A DNA stretch of 64,000 bases from Citrobacter rodentium NBRC 105723 = DSM 16636 (GTDB lineage Bacteria > Pseudomonadota > Gammaproteobacteria > Enterobacterales > Enterobacteriaceae), in NCBI RefSeq assembly GCF_021278985.1, contig NZ_CP082833.1:4464001-4528000 (forward strand), given 5' to 3'. The notes below the pieces were generated by a model. It was not told the origin of the DNA, ran no database searches, and worked only from the letters and a program-made list of their open reading frames with translations. Within the stretch, counting starts at the first letter, position 1; every line of letters begins with the position of its first letter. Positions 44,747-54,461 of this stretch are shown here, piece by piece. Both the position numbers and the translations under genes were made by a program.

Positions 44747-45514
44747 ATGCTTTTTACGCTAAAGAAAGTGGTGGGCGGTCTGCTGCTGCCACTGCCTTTT
44801 CTGCTGCTGGTCATGGGCGTTGGGCTGGCGCTGCTGTGGTTTAGCCGTTTTCAGAAAACCGGCAAGGGGTTGATCGCTCTCAGCTGGCTGGCGCTGCTGC
44901 TGTTAAGCCTGCAACCGGTGGCCGACGGCCTGCTGCGCCCGATCGAAACCCGCTATCCCACCTGGCAGGCGACGCAAAAAGTCGACTATATCGTGGTGCT
45001 GGGCGGCGGCTATACCTGGAATCCACAGTGGGCGCCCAGCTCAAACCTGCTCAATAACAGCCTGCCGCGTCTCAACGAGGGAATCCGTCTTTGGCGGGCC
45101 AATCCGGGCGCGAAGCTGATCTTTACCGGCGCAAGGGCGCTGACCAATCCGGTGAGCACCGCGGAGGCTGGCGCGCGGGTCGCCGAATCGCTGGGCGTGC
45201 CGCGTAGCGATATCATTGTGCTCGATCGGCCGAAAGATACCGAAGAGGAAGCCGCAGCGGTAAAACAGACTATCGGCGATACGCCGTTTTTACTGGTTAC
45301 CTCGGCGTCTCATCTGCCGCGGGCGATGATTTTCTTTCAGCAGGCGGGGACGCATCCTTTACCCGCGCCCGCGAATCAAATGGCTATTGATTCGCCGTTA
45401 AATCCCTGGGAGCGGGCTATCCCCTCTCCTTACTGGCTGATGCATAGCGATCGCGTAGGCTACGAGACGCTGGGTCGCCTCTGGCAATGGCTGAAAGGAG
45501 TGGATAACGCTTAA
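44747..45514 (+). CDS. elyC: Envelope biogenesis factor ElyC
   Basis: This 255-residue inner-membrane protein has two N-terminal helices (about 10-35 and 40-58) and a DUF218 domain (VDYIVVLGGGYTWNP ... FTGARALTNPVSTAEA). E. coli ElyC (YcbC) is needed for peptidoglycan assembly at low temperature and influences enterobacterial common antigen lipid carrier use. It diverges from cmoM and ends before a REP element shared with ycbJ. Confidence 0.95.
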   Translation: MLFTLKKVVGGLLLPLPFLLLVMGVGLALLWFSRFQKTGKGLIALSWLALLLLSLQPVADGLLRPIETRYPTWQATQKVDYIVVLGGGYTWNPQWAPSSNLLNNSLPRLNEGIRLWRANPGAKLIFTGARALTNPVSTAEAGARVAESLGVPRSDIIVLDRPKDTEEEAAAVKQTIGDTPFLLVTSASHLPRAMIFFQQAGTHPLPAPANQMAIDSPLNPWERAIPSPYWLMHSDRVGYETLGRLWQWLKGVDNA

Positions 45515-45521
45515 CTGTTTG

Positions 45522-45572
45522 CAGGCCGGATAAGCGCAACGCGACACAGCTGACGCGCCTTATCCGGCCTGT
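45522..45572. repeat. REP element between elyC and ycbJ
   Basis: CAGGCCGGATAAGCGC and GCGCCTTATCCGGCCTG are inverted arms of a long imperfect hairpin of the REP type. It sits exactly between convergent elyC and ycbJ and could end transcription in both directions. Confidence 0.82.
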
Positions 45573-45578
45573 GGGATC

Positions 45579-46472
45579 TCAGGCAAGCCACGGCAGGAGT
45601 GATTTCGCTGCAAGATCGAAATGAGCGCGGTTAAAGCGGCCGGTGTTGACCAGTTGCGCCACTTCATCCCATAACACGTACAGCCAGCGCCGCCAGATAA
45701 ACGACTCCGCCACCGGCGCGCGCTGAAGATAGTGCCAGAGCAGCCCTTCCGCCAGCGCGTTATCCATCAGGCAAAACAGTTCATACTCGCGCGGCGCCCA
45801 GAGCATGACGCCCGGCCCAACCATCGCCAGAAGCTGATCGCTTCGGGCATCCTTCAGCATACTGCGCAGGCTGAAATTACCGTGCACCAACACGCAGTTG
45901 TCATTAAAACCTTCAAACAGCGTCGGCAGACATTCGCGGGTGCGAAACAGAATTCTTTTGTCCTGCATCGTCAGACCGGTATTGTTGAACTGGTTAAGCG
46001 TGCTCCACAGCACCTCAACACGCTGGCGATACCAGGACGGCCAGATGTTCTCCTGGGTATTGTCCACCGCGCCGACACAACCGCGGCTATCCTGACGGTG
46101 CCAGGCGAGTAACGCTTCGACAATCTGATCTTTAAGCTGTTCCCAGCGCTGCGGAGTGCGGGCTGGCGCCTCAACCGGGACGCCGCGCAGCCGCTCCAGC
46201 AGCAGCACGTCGGGACCGGGATAGTCGTCATGGGTCATCACGCCGTAAATCACCGGCATACGGACGGTGCCGCTTCGCGCCAGCATGGTCGTTTTCCAGG
46301 CCAGCTGTTGAGCGATGCCAGGAGTAGTGAAACTTCTGGCCATCAGCGGCATAGGATTGCCCTGACTGTCATAGAGCGACCACAGCGTCGTATCGGCTTT
46401 TTCGTTGACGCACTCTATACGGCTAAGCTTTTCGCCCAACAGATGGCTTAATTCGGCGCGCAGCTGTTCCAT
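45579..46472 (-). CDS. ycbJ: Putative phosphotransferase YcbJ
   Basis: This 297-residue protein is the same length as E. coli YcbJ and belongs to the aminoglycoside-phosphotransferase/kinase-like superfamily. The sequence shows a kinase-like brace (VLVHGNFSLRSMLKD), where typical members have HGD, so catalysis may be impaired or altered. No substrate is known. It is a single gene between the elyC REP element and kdsB. Confidence 0.85.
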   Translation of the reverse strand: MEQLRAELSHLLGEKLSRIECVNEKADTTLWSLYDSQGNPMPLMARSFTTPGIAQQLAWKTTMLARSGTVRMPVIYGVMTHDDYPGPDVLLLERLRGVPVEAPARTPQRWEQLKDQIVEALLAWHRQDSRGCVGAVDNTQENIWPSWYRQRVEVLWSTLNQFNNTGLTMQDKRILFRTRECLPTLFEGFNDNCVLVHGNFSLRSMLKDARSDQLLAMVGPGVMLWAPREYELFCLMDNALAEGLLWHYLQRAPVAESFIWRRWLYVLWDEVAQLVNTGRFNRAHFDLAAKSLLPWLA

Positions 46473-46623
46473 TCAGTTTACCCTCATAAAAGCTACTGCT
46501 TTTATAATGAGCGCCACACCGGCAGATGTCACCCGGATGAGATCAATTGTTGACAAGAAAAACGGGGAAAACGGTAACGATACGGGGCGCCGCTGCTGTC
46601 TGAACGACGCCCCGGAAGGGAAA

Positions 46624-47370
46624 TTAACGCATCTCAGCGCGAACGCGCTCAAGATCTTCGGCAGTATCCACCCCGGTGCCAGGGACTTCTTTTGCCACCG
46701 CCACGTGGATTTTTTCGCCGTACCAGAGTACGCGAAGCTGCTCCAGCATTTCGATATTTTCCAGCGGGCTGGGCTGCCAGTTCACATAACGGCGAATAAA
46801 ACCGGCGCGATAGCCGTAAATTCCCAGGTGCCGCAGGAAGGTGTCACCGACGGTTTCCAGACTTTTGGCGAAACGATCGCGATCCCACGGGATGGTCGCG
46901 CGTGAGAAGTAAAGCGCATAGCCTTCGGCGTCCAGCACCACCTTCACCGCATTGGGATTAAACGCCTCCTCCGCGCCGTGAATCGGCACAGCCAGCGTGG
47001 CCATTCCCACCTGACGCTGGGCCAGATTTTCTGCCACCTGGCGAATAATAACCGCCGGGATCATCGGCTCATCGCCCTGCACGTTGACAATGACGGTATC
47101 GTCGCTGAAACCGCATTTTTCCACTACTTCAGCCAGACGCTCTGTGCCCGACTGGTGATCGGCGCGGGTCATGCAGACTTCGCCGCCCGCCGCCTCAACG
47201 GCGCGGGCCACCTCTTCGTGGTCGGTGGCGACGATGATGCGTTCGGCGCCGGACTCACGGGCGCGCTCCAGCACATGCACGATCATCGGCTTACCATTGA
47301 TATCCAGCAGCGGTTTGCCGGGCAGGCGCGTGGACGCATAGCGCGCCGGAATGATGACGACAAAACTCAT
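46624..47370 (-). CDS. kdsB: CMP-Kdo synthetase KdsB
   Basis: This 248-residue cytidylyltransferase activates Kdo with CTP for the LPS inner core. Motifs: VIIPARYASTRLPGKPLLDI at the N-terminus, ADHQSGTERLAEV, and VNVQGDEPMIP. The length matches E. coli. It overlaps ycaR by 4 bp and is part of the lpxK-ycaQ-ycaR-kdsB run. Confidence 0.98.
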   Translation of the reverse strand: MSFVVIIPARYASTRLPGKPLLDINGKPMIVHVLERARESGAERIIVATDHEEVARAVEAAGGEVCMTRADHQSGTERLAEVVEKCGFSDDTVIVNVQGDEPMIPAVIIRQVAENLAQRQVGMATLAVPIHGAEEAFNPNAVKVVLDAEGYALYFSRATIPWDRDRFAKSLETVGDTFLRHLGIYGYRAGFIRRYVNWQPSPLENIEMLEQLRVLWYGEKIHVAVAKEVPGTGVDTAEDLERVRAEMR

Positions 47371-47549
47371 GATTTACGCTCGTCGGCAGTCAGGACACGG
47401 GCTTCGGTTTCCAGTAATACGGGAATACCATCACGCAGGGGAAAGGCCAGGTTATCCGGCTTACAAATCAGTTCTTGTTTTTCCTGGTTATACCAGAGTT
47501 TGCCGTTGCAGACCGGGCAGGCAATGATTTCAAGCAGACGATGATCCAT
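47367..47549 (-). CDS. ycaR: Trm112-family small protein YcaR
   Basis: This 60-residue protein has the CPVC pair of the Trm112/UPF0434 family (IIACPVCNGKLWYNQEKQEL). Its function is unknown. The ATG at 47549 has GAGGAAC in front; an open frame reaching to 47600 has no homology. It overlaps the start of kdsB by 4 bp and lies 51 bp after ycaQ. Confidence 0.94.
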   Translation of the reverse strand: MDHRLLEIIACPVCNGKLWYNQEKQELICKPDNLAFPLRDGIPVLLETEARVLTADERKS

Positions 47550-47600
47550 AGTTCCTCCAGATGGACCGGATAGTGAATCGGTAAATCTTATCATAATCAT

Positions 47601-48833
47601 TCATTGGGCTGCGTCTATTTCCCATCCCTGCCGACAGTCGGCAAACAACTGCGCCGGGCAGCGCCCGATTGTCACACGACTGGCCTGCTGCCAGCGGGCA
47701 AAATCGCTTATCGCCTGACGTAAGCCGTTTTGCAGAGCGGCCCCGACCTTAACGTCCTCCTCCAGATAAAGCGAAATAATTTCCAGCACGCCCGTTTTAC
47801 GATGCATTTTGGCATCCATCCGCCCTACCAACTGCCCCCGATGCAGCAGCGGCAGGACAAAATAACCAAACTGACGCTTCGGTGCCGGGGTGTAGCACTC
47901 CAGCCGATAGCTGAAATGAAAGAGCTGTTCCGCCCGTTTGCGATCCCAGACTACCGGATCAAATGGCGACAGCACCGCGCTGTGGGTTGCGCTCAGCGTA
48001 CCTGCCTGCGCCTGTTCAAGCAGCGGCAGCAGATCGGCATGCAGCCACAGGGCGCCGAGCGTTTCGACCTCAACGGGAACAATCTTCCCCTGCGCCGCCC
48101 GCGACTCTCGCCAGAGCGGTAATGCCAGGCGCTTCAGGCGGTAGTAATCAGCCAGCCACGGCTCGCGAAAAATCCCCAGGCTGCGGGCGCTGTTATCCAG
48201 CATCAACAGTTCAGCCTGCGCGCGCGGCAGCAGATCGCGTTCATCATCCCAGTGCGGCATTACGCGCTGAGTGACATCGTAGACGCGCTGGAAATTACGC
48301 CGTTCAACCACCATCAGCTTTCCGGCGGTGAACAGTCCTTCCAGATGGCGCTTCTGCGGCTTCCATTCCCACCACCCGCCGGCGCCTTTACGTGGATGCG
48401 CAAAATCAGCCGAACGCACCGGACCGTTTTGCTGAATATGCTGCAACAGTTGCTCAATTTCATCAGCATGTTCCGCCATCCACGCCGCACTGAACTTCCA
48501 GCCCATATTTTCCAGCGACAGCATGCGATGGCGAATAAGCGGGAAGTCGCTGCGCGGCAGAAAGCAGGCCTCATGGGCCCAGTACTCCATCAGTTCGCCG
48601 CGCGACAGAGCCGCGTCCAGCCAGTGAGGGGGATAGGCGCCCAGACGACTGAACAGCACCAGATAAGGGCTGCGCGCCACAATATTAATGGTGTCGATTT
48701 GCAACAGCGACATGCGGGAGATCGTCGGCAGGATGTCAGATTCCAGCGCGCGGCGGCGCGGCTTTTTCAGCAATCCCTGCGCGGCAAGATGCAGATGACG
48801 GGCAGCTTTGAGTGAGAGGTACGGCAACGACAT
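47601..48833 (-). CDS. ycaQ: Interstrand-crosslink DNA glycosylase YcaQ
   Basis: This 410-residue HTH_42 winged-helix protein matches E. coli YcaQ, reported to unhook nitrogen-mustard type crosslinks. The catalytic Gln-x-Asp motif is present as LLQIDTINIV. The ATG at 48833 with GGAG upstream gives the E. coli length; the ATG four codons upstream is less likely. Its place inside an LPS/lipid A run is conserved but not explained by function. Confidence 0.93.
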   Translation of the reverse strand: MSLPYLSLKAARHLHLAAQGLLKKPRRRALESDILPTISRMSLLQIDTINIVARSPYLVLFSRLGAYPPHWLDAALSRGELMEYWAHEACFLPRSDFPLIRHRMLSLENMGWKFSAAWMAEHADEIEQLLQHIQQNGPVRSADFAHPRKGAGGWWEWKPQKRHLEGLFTAGKLMVVERRNFQRVYDVTQRVMPHWDDERDLLPRAQAELLMLDNSARSLGIFREPWLADYYRLKRLALPLWRESRAAQGKIVPVEVETLGALWLHADLLPLLEQAQAGTLSATHSAVLSPFDPVVWDRKRAEQLFHFSYRLECYTPAPKRQFGYFVLPLLHRGQLVGRMDAKMHRKTGVLEIISLYLEEDVKVGAALQNGLRQAISDFARWQQASRVTIGRCPAQLFADCRQGWEIDAAQ

Positions 48834-48874
48834 TGATGTCTCCATCCAGCATTCGCCGCCGTTGCGTCAGAACG

Positions 48875-49852
48875 TTAACGTGCCAGCGAGGTCAATTTTT
48901 TAAGTAATGCCTCCGGTTCATCCCCTGAAAGATGCGCATCGACAGGGAGATACCACCAGTTATCTTCGGCGAAAGCACGGCACTTCACGGCATCCTTTTC
49001 CGTCATTAACAGCGTTTGTCCGGCGTTCAGCAGCGCGCGGACATCATGCGCGCTCAGCGCCTGGTGATCCGCCAGCGGCACGCATTTCTGCGGATGTACG
49101 CCGCAGGCTTCCAGAGTAGCGAAAAAACGCGGCGGATGACCAATACCGGCCATCGCGACGACATTCTGCAACTGCGCCACGTTGCAGCGCTCACCGGTAA
49201 GCAGATTAACGGCCTGCCCTGGCGCCAGGCGCATCGGGATCTCTCCTGCCTGCGGTACGCCGCCGTTGGTGATAACCGCATCCACCGACTTCAGGCGACC
49301 TGCGCGTTCACGCATCGGGCCTGCCGGCAGCCACCAGCCGTTACCAAAACGGCGCACGCCGTCAACCACCACGATCTCCACATCGCGCGCCAGGCGATAG
49401 TGTTGCAGTCCATCGTCGGTCACCACGATCTGCACGTTATGCTGCGCCAGCAGCGCGCTGACCGCCTCTGCGCGATTGGGCGCAACGGCGACCGACGCCC
49501 CGGTTCGCTGATAAATCAGCACCGGTTCATCCCCCGCTTCTGCCGTGGTGGTTTGTTCACTCAGCAGTAACGGATAACTGGCGGCTTTTCCACCGTAGCC
49601 GCGAGAGACAACGCCAACGCGCAGGCCGCGCAGTGTCAACTGTTCCACCAGCCAGATAACGACCGGCGTTTTGCCGTTGCCGCCCGCCGTCAGATTACCG
49701 ACCACCACAACCGGCACCGGCGCGCGCCAGGCGCGTTTAATCCCCAGCCGGTAGCACAGACGAATACCACCGCTTACCAGGCCATACAGCCAGGAGAGCG
49801 GGAGTAACAGCCGCCACAGCGGCGACTCACCGGACCAGATGCGGGCGATCAT
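48875..49852 (-). CDS. lpxK: Tetraacyldisaccharide 4'-kinase LpxK
   Basis: This 325-residue membrane-associated kinase phosphorylates the 4' position of the lipid A disaccharide. The P-loop is GNLTAGGNGKTP (about 52-63), following an N-terminal membrane helix. It overlaps the msbA stop by 4 bp, so lipid A synthesis and export are coupled. Confidence 0.97.
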   Translation of the reverse strand: MIARIWSGESPLWRLLLPLSWLYGLVSGGIRLCYRLGIKRAWRAPVPVVVVGNLTAGGNGKTPVVIWLVEQLTLRGLRVGVVSRGYGGKAASYPLLLSEQTTTAEAGDEPVLIYQRTGASVAVAPNRAEAVSALLAQHNVQIVVTDDGLQHYRLARDVEIVVVDGVRRFGNGWWLPAGPMRERAGRLKSVDAVITNGGVPQAGEIPMRLAPGQAVNLLTGERCNVAQLQNVVAMAGIGHPPRFFATLEACGVHPQKCVPLADHQALSAHDVRALLNAGQTLLMTEKDAVKCRAFAEDNWWYLPVDAHLSGDEPEALLKKLTSLAR

Positions 49853-51597
49853 TGACCAAACTGCATTTTATGCAGCTGAGCATAGACGCCGCGGTGCTCC
49901 AGCAGTTCGCTATGCGTCCCGCGTTCGACAATCACGCCGTCTTCCACCACCACAATTTCATCAGCCTGTTCAATCGTGGACAGGCGATGCGCAATAACCA
50001 GCGAGGTGCGGTTTTTCTGCAGCTCGTCCAGCGCCGCCTGAATAGCGCGCTCAGATTCGGTATCCAGCGCCGAAGTGGCCTCGTCAAGGATCAGGATCGG
50101 GCTGTCGCGCAGCAACGCTCGCGCAATGGCGATACGCTGGCGCTGGCCGCCGGAGAGCAGTACGCCGTTTTCACCGATAACCGTATCAAGGCCGTTATCC
50201 ATCTTATTGATAAAATCCATCGCATAGGCCATGCGCGCGGCTTCTTCAATCTGCTCGCGGGTATAATGCTCGTTGCGCGCATAGGCGATGTTATTCGCCA
50301 CCGTATCGTTGAACAGATGTACGTTCTGCGACACCAGCGCAACCTGATTACGCAGGGACGACAGCGTATATTCACGCAGATCGTGACCATCCATCAGGAT
50401 TTCACCTTCGTCAATGTCATAGAAGCGCGTAATCAGACTGGCGATGGTTGATTTACCGGACCCCGAACGCCCTACCAGCGCCACCGTTTTACCTGCCGGG
50501 ATCTTCAGATTGATATTGCGCAGCGCAGGTATCTCGCGTCCCGGATAGGTGAAGGTAACATTGCGGAACTCCAGTTCGCCGGTCGCGCGTTCGATAACGC
50601 GTGTTCCCTCATCTTTTTCCTGCTCGCTGTCCAGAATGGCAAATAACGTCTGGCAGGCCGCCATACCGCGCTGGAACTGGGCGTTAACGTTCGTCAGCGA
50701 TTTCAGCGGGCGCATCAGGGCAATCATGGAGGAGAAGACTACGGTGATCGTACCGGCCGTCAGGCTTTCCATGACGCTCGGGAAGCTCGCGGCATACAGG
50801 ACAAACGCCAGCGCCAGGGAGGCGATCAGCTGAATAATCGGGTCAGAAATGGACGACGCGGAGACCATTTTCATCCCCTGCAGACGCATTTTGTTGCTGA
50901 CTTTGTCGAAGCGTTTGGTTTCGACCTCCTGGCCGCCAAAGATCAGTACCTCTTTGTGGCCTTTCAGCATCTGTTCGGCGCTGGTGGTCACCTGCCCCAT
51001 CGTGTTCTGCATATTTTTGCTGATCGCGCGAAAACGTTTTGAGACAACGCGAATCGCAATCGACACGATGGGCGCCAGCACGACCAGAATGATCGACAAC
51101 TGCCAGCTGTAATAGAACATCATTGCGAACAGACCGATAATCGACGCCCCTTCACGCACTACGGTAATCAGCGCGCTGGAAGAGGATGAAGCGACCTGTT
51201 CCGAATCGTAGGTGATCCTTGACAGCAATGTGCCTGTGGACTGCTTATCAAAGAAGGCGACCGGCATCCCCATCATATGACCAAACAAACGGCGACGCAT
51301 GGTCATCACCACTTTGCCGGAGACCCAGGAAATGCAGTAACTGGAAATATAGCTGGTGATACCACGCAAGATCATCAGCCCAATAACCACCAGCGGCATC
51401 CAGAGCAGCACTGAGCGATCGGTTTTACCAAAACCATCGTCCAGTAATGGTTTGAGAAGCGATAACATGAAGGTATCGCTGGCTGCGTTAAGGATTAACG
51501 CCACACCCGCCACGATCAGACCCGATTTAAAAGGCGCAATGGTAGGCCACAGTCGGCGAAACGTCTGCCACGTAGAGAGATCTTTATCGTTATGCAT
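49849..51597 (-). CDS. msbA: Lipid A flippase MsbA
   Basis: This 582-residue ABC exporter flips core-lipid A across the inner membrane. Six membrane helices occupy about 20-320; the ATPase has Walker A GRSGSGKST, signature LSGGQRQRIAIARALL and Walker B ILDEATSALD. Length is identical to E. coli. It starts 36 bp after comEC on the same strand. Confidence 0.99.
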   Translation of the reverse strand: MHNDKDLSTWQTFRRLWPTIAPFKSGLIVAGVALILNAASDTFMLSLLKPLLDDGFGKTDRSVLLWMPLVVIGLMILRGITSYISSYCISWVSGKVVMTMRRRLFGHMMGMPVAFFDKQSTGTLLSRITYDSEQVASSSSSALITVVREGASIIGLFAMMFYYSWQLSIILVVLAPIVSIAIRVVSKRFRAISKNMQNTMGQVTTSAEQMLKGHKEVLIFGGQEVETKRFDKVSNKMRLQGMKMVSASSISDPIIQLIASLALAFVLYAASFPSVMESLTAGTITVVFSSMIALMRPLKSLTNVNAQFQRGMAACQTLFAILDSEQEKDEGTRVIERATGELEFRNVTFTYPGREIPALRNINLKIPAGKTVALVGRSGSGKSTIASLITRFYDIDEGEILMDGHDLREYTLSSLRNQVALVSQNVHLFNDTVANNIAYARNEHYTREQIEEAARMAYAMDFINKMDNGLDTVIGENGVLLSGGQRQRIAIARALLRDSPILILDEATSALDTESERAIQAALDELQKNRTSLVIAHRLSTIEQADEIVVVEDGVIVERGTHSELLEHRGVYAQLHKMQFGQ

Positions 51598-51633
51598 TCA
51601 AAAAACCAGCATTTGTTGAAATAGCCGCATATT

Positions 51634-53898
51634 CTACCCGTTATCGTCTGGCACGCCAAACCACTGATGATACCAACGCGGTAAAATTTGCTCCCTCAGG
51701 CTGATTACCCGCCAGCCCTGCGCTGAAAAATCCAGCGTAATCTGCCCCTGGTGAGGGGTATCACGCCACTGATAGCCCTGCCGCCGATAGCGCTGTCTTA
51801 CCTTCCACGACGGTAGTCGCCAGGCGTTGTAGCGCGACGCGGAGGCCAGCGCCAGTTCGCCGTTAACACGCTGAATAAGCGCCAGTGACGATGACGTATT
51901 GCTGCCGTGATGCGGAACCTGAATGACTGTCGCCGGCAAATGTCGCCAGTAATAGCTCAGCATTTTTTGTTCAGCCGGGGACTCTATATCGCCCGTCAAC
52001 AGAATACTGTGCTGACCATCATCGATCTTCACGACGCAGGAGCGGTTATTTCCCTGCCTGCGGTCATCTTTTAACGGCCAGTGCGCGCTAAAGCGCAGCC
52101 CCTGCCATTGCCACGTCTCACCGCGTTGACAGGGCAGATGATTGCGCCAGCCTAACGGACTGCGCACCCACAGCGTCGGCCATGTACTCTGCAAAGATCG
52201 TAGCCCGCCCCGATGATCGAGATGCTCATGGCTGAGAATAATGCCTTCAGGTTGCAAATCGTGCCAGCGCAGCCAGGGAATTATGGTTTGCTGCGCGCTG
52301 TCGCCTTCCGGCCAGGCGGGACCGGTATCGTAAAGCAGCGCTTTTCCGTTACGCGCGATGACCATCGCCAGCCCCTGTCCAACATCCAGCATATGCACCT
52401 GCCAGGCATCGGAGCGTTGCGGCCGCCACAGCGGCCAGCTTAACAGCACCAGCAGCGCCAGACACAGCCCCGGCGCCGTGCGCCAGGCGGAAAAACGCCA
52501 GCCGATAAGCAGTAGCCAGGGGGCAATGGTAAGCCACTGCCAGCGCACGTCGACGTTGATCCAGCCGTGCGGCAGCCCTTCCAGCCCCCAGAAGAGTATG
52601 GCAAGCGAGCGATCGGCCAGAAACCATAAACCGGATTCGACAACCAGCGGCCCGGTGATATGCGCGACCATCCCGGCAAGGATAAGCGGTACGCTTACAA
52701 AGGTGACCAGCGGCACGGCAAATAAATTTGCCATAAAAGAGGTCAGGCTGACCCCATGAAACAGGGCGATTTGTAGCGGCAGGAGCAGCAATGTGATGCC
52801 CAGCTGCAGGTGGATGAGTTGCAGTAGCAAACGCCCTGCCCGCGGCAAAGGCCAGCCGGGACAGGGAAACCACTGATACCAGAACAGCAGGGCCGCAACG
52901 GCAAAAGCAGAGAGCCACAGGCTCTGAGAGAGGATTGCAACCGGGTCGACGATGACAATCGCCGCCAGGCAGCAGCACCATACCGACCATCCGCTCCACT
53001 GTCGGCCGCTTAGCTTCAGCGCGCCCCATACCGCCAGCGCGATGATGGTACGCAGCGCGGGCGGTTGTAACCCGGTCAACCAGGCGTAAAACGTGGCGCA
53101 CAGGAGTCCGCTAATGAGCGGATGCTGCCAGCGGATCCTGCTGACCGGCAGCAAAAACTGAGCGCCGCGCAGCAAAGCGGCGGCGAGTAAAGCCGTAAAG
53201 GCGATGTGCAGACCGGATATCGCCATCAGATGCGCTGTTCCGGTATCACGCATAATCGCTTTTACTTCTTTTGCCACCGACAGGCGCTCTCCCATGCCTA
53301 ACCCTAATATCACCTGTTGCCAGGGATAATCAGCAAGGGTCAATCGTAGCGAAGCCAGATAGCGGGCGCGCAGGCTGCATTCGCGATCGATAAGGCTGGC
53401 CTGCAAAAAACGACCGCTAAGCGGCTGGTGTTGCGCTAAGGCATAACGCTGTCTGTCAAACCTACCTTCATTCAGTTGGCCGTGAACCGCCCGCACCTTA
53501 AGCCTCATCGCCCAGCGCTGCCCTGCGCAGGGCGCTGCGGGCAGGTATTGATCGTACAACATGACCCCCACGGCAGGAATAAGCCGTTGCCCCTGAAGAT
53601 GGGTAATGCGCCCGACATGGGTAGTCATGTTATCCGTAGAGGTAATTTCGACTATCGCATCCTGCATTTTCGCGGTCAGCGTATTCCCGGCCCATAGGGA
53701 CTGTTTTGCCGCCATGACGCCCCATAAGAAAAACAGCACTATAAGCCCGGCCAGCTGTATCCGCTGATGGGGAAAAAGGCTTAGCAGGCAGGCCAGCGCA
53801 AACAGGCTGACAATAACAAATGAGCCAGGAAGTTCCGGCAATAGAATCAGCGGGAAAATACCGCCTAATGCGCACAGGCTGACCGTCGTGAGCTTCAT
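51634..53898 (-). CDS. comEC: ComEC/Rec2 DNA uptake channel homologue (YcaI)
   Basis: This 754-residue protein has N-terminal OB and multi-helix competence domains and a C-terminal metallo-beta-lactamase domain (SHEHLDHRGGL). ComEC carries single-stranded DNA across the inner membrane in transformable bacteria. The ATG at 53898 has a strong GGAGG and gives the E. coli YcaI length; an in-frame GTG two codons up was rejected. The frame is fully open, so the gene is not decayed even though enterobacteria are rarely naturally transformable. Confidence 0.95.
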   Translation of the reverse strand: MKLTTVSLCALGGIFPLILLPELPGSFVIVSLFALACLLSLFPHQRIQLAGLIVLFFLWGVMAAKQSLWAGNTLTAKMQDAIVEITSTDNMTTHVGRITHLQGQRLIPAVGVMLYDQYLPAAPCAGQRWAMRLKVRAVHGQLNEGRFDRQRYALAQHQPLSGRFLQASLIDRECSLRARYLASLRLTLADYPWQQVILGLGMGERLSVAKEVKAIMRDTGTAHLMAISGLHIAFTALLAAALLRGAQFLLPVSRIRWQHPLISGLLCATFYAWLTGLQPPALRTIIALAVWGALKLSGRQWSGWSVWCCCLAAIVIVDPVAILSQSLWLSAFAVAALLFWYQWFPCPGWPLPRAGRLLLQLIHLQLGITLLLLPLQIALFHGVSLTSFMANLFAVPLVTFVSVPLILAGMVAHITGPLVVESGLWFLADRSLAILFWGLEGLPHGWINVDVRWQWLTIAPWLLLIGWRFSAWRTAPGLCLALLVLLSWPLWRPQRSDAWQVHMLDVGQGLAMVIARNGKALLYDTGPAWPEGDSAQQTIIPWLRWHDLQPEGIILSHEHLDHRGGLRSLQSTWPTLWVRSPLGWRNHLPCQRGETWQWQGLRFSAHWPLKDDRRQGNNRSCVVKIDDGQHSILLTGDIESPAEQKMLSYYWRHLPATVIQVPHHGSNTSSSLALIQRVNGELALASASRYNAWRLPSWKVRQRYRRQGYQWRDTPHQGQITLDFSAQGWRVISLREQILPRWYHQWFGVPDDNG

Positions 53899-54053
53899 TA
53901 ACACCTCCGTGTGGCGGAAGTGTGCCGCTTTATGCGGTGCGTGTCTGGCGGCTTTTTATTGCTTTACGGCGAGGGTTCCGCTGAATTTACCTCTGCAATG
54001 TAAGATTCAGCATATTTTGCGAGCGGTTTTCCAGTTAAGGCTTGCAGAAATGA

Positions 54054-54078
54054 AAAAAGCACCGTAGAGGTGCTTTTT
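54054..54078 (-). terminator. ihfB terminator
   Basis: Stem AAAAAGCACC/GGTGCTTTTT with a 5-nt loop, symmetrical, just after ihfB on the minus strand. Confidence 0.92.
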
Positions 54079-54098
54079 CGCAAGTCAGGTCGGCAAAC

Positions 54099-54383
54099 TT
54101 AACCGTAAATATTGGCGCGATCGCGCAGTTCTTTACCCGGCTTGAAGTGCGGAACATATTTGCCTTCCAGCTCGACTTTATCGCCGGTCTTCGGGTTGCG
54201 CCCGGTACGGGGAGCGCGGTAGTGCAAAGAAAAGCTGCCGAAACCGCGGATTTCAATACGCTCGCCCTGCGCAAGAGTCGAGGCCATATGCTCCAGCATC
54301 TCTTTCACTGCATCTTCAACCGCTTTCGCGGGAATATGAGATTGCTGGGTTGCAAGTCTTTCAATCAATTCTGACTTGGTCAT
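54099..54383 (-). CDS. ihfB: Integration host factor beta subunit
   Basis: This 94-residue DNA-bending protein pairs with IhfA. It has the HU/IHF fold with FGSFSLHYRAPRTGRNPKTG, where the beta-arm Pro intercalates into DNA. The length matches E. coli. It lies 154 bp downstream of rpsA and has its own promoter in that gap. Confidence 0.98.
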   Translation of the reverse strand: MTKSELIERLATQQSHIPAKAVEDAVKEMLEHMASTLAQGERIEIRGFGSFSLHYRAPRTGRNPKTGDKVELEGKYVPHFKPGKELRDRANIYG

Positions 54384-54431
54384 GATTCCTCCGGTTCCTG
54401 TATGGCATTAAGCTCTGCTGTTGCATTGATT

Positions 54432-54453
54432 AAGGGCGACCGTAGCCGCCCTT
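54432..54453 (-). promoter_or_regulatory. Hairpin at the 5' end of the ihfB mRNA
   Basis: AAGGGCG/CGCCCTT with an 8-nt loop begins near the predicted ihfB start of transcription. It may protect the mRNA 5' end. No T run follows, so it is not a terminator. Confidence 0.5.
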
Positions 54454-54461
54454 TGTCATTG

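Noticed and set aside
46575..46616. GGGGCG/CGCCCC inverted repeat between ycbJ and kdsB as kdsB terminator
   Set aside because: The loop is long and neither strand has a T run after the stem; evidence is too weak.
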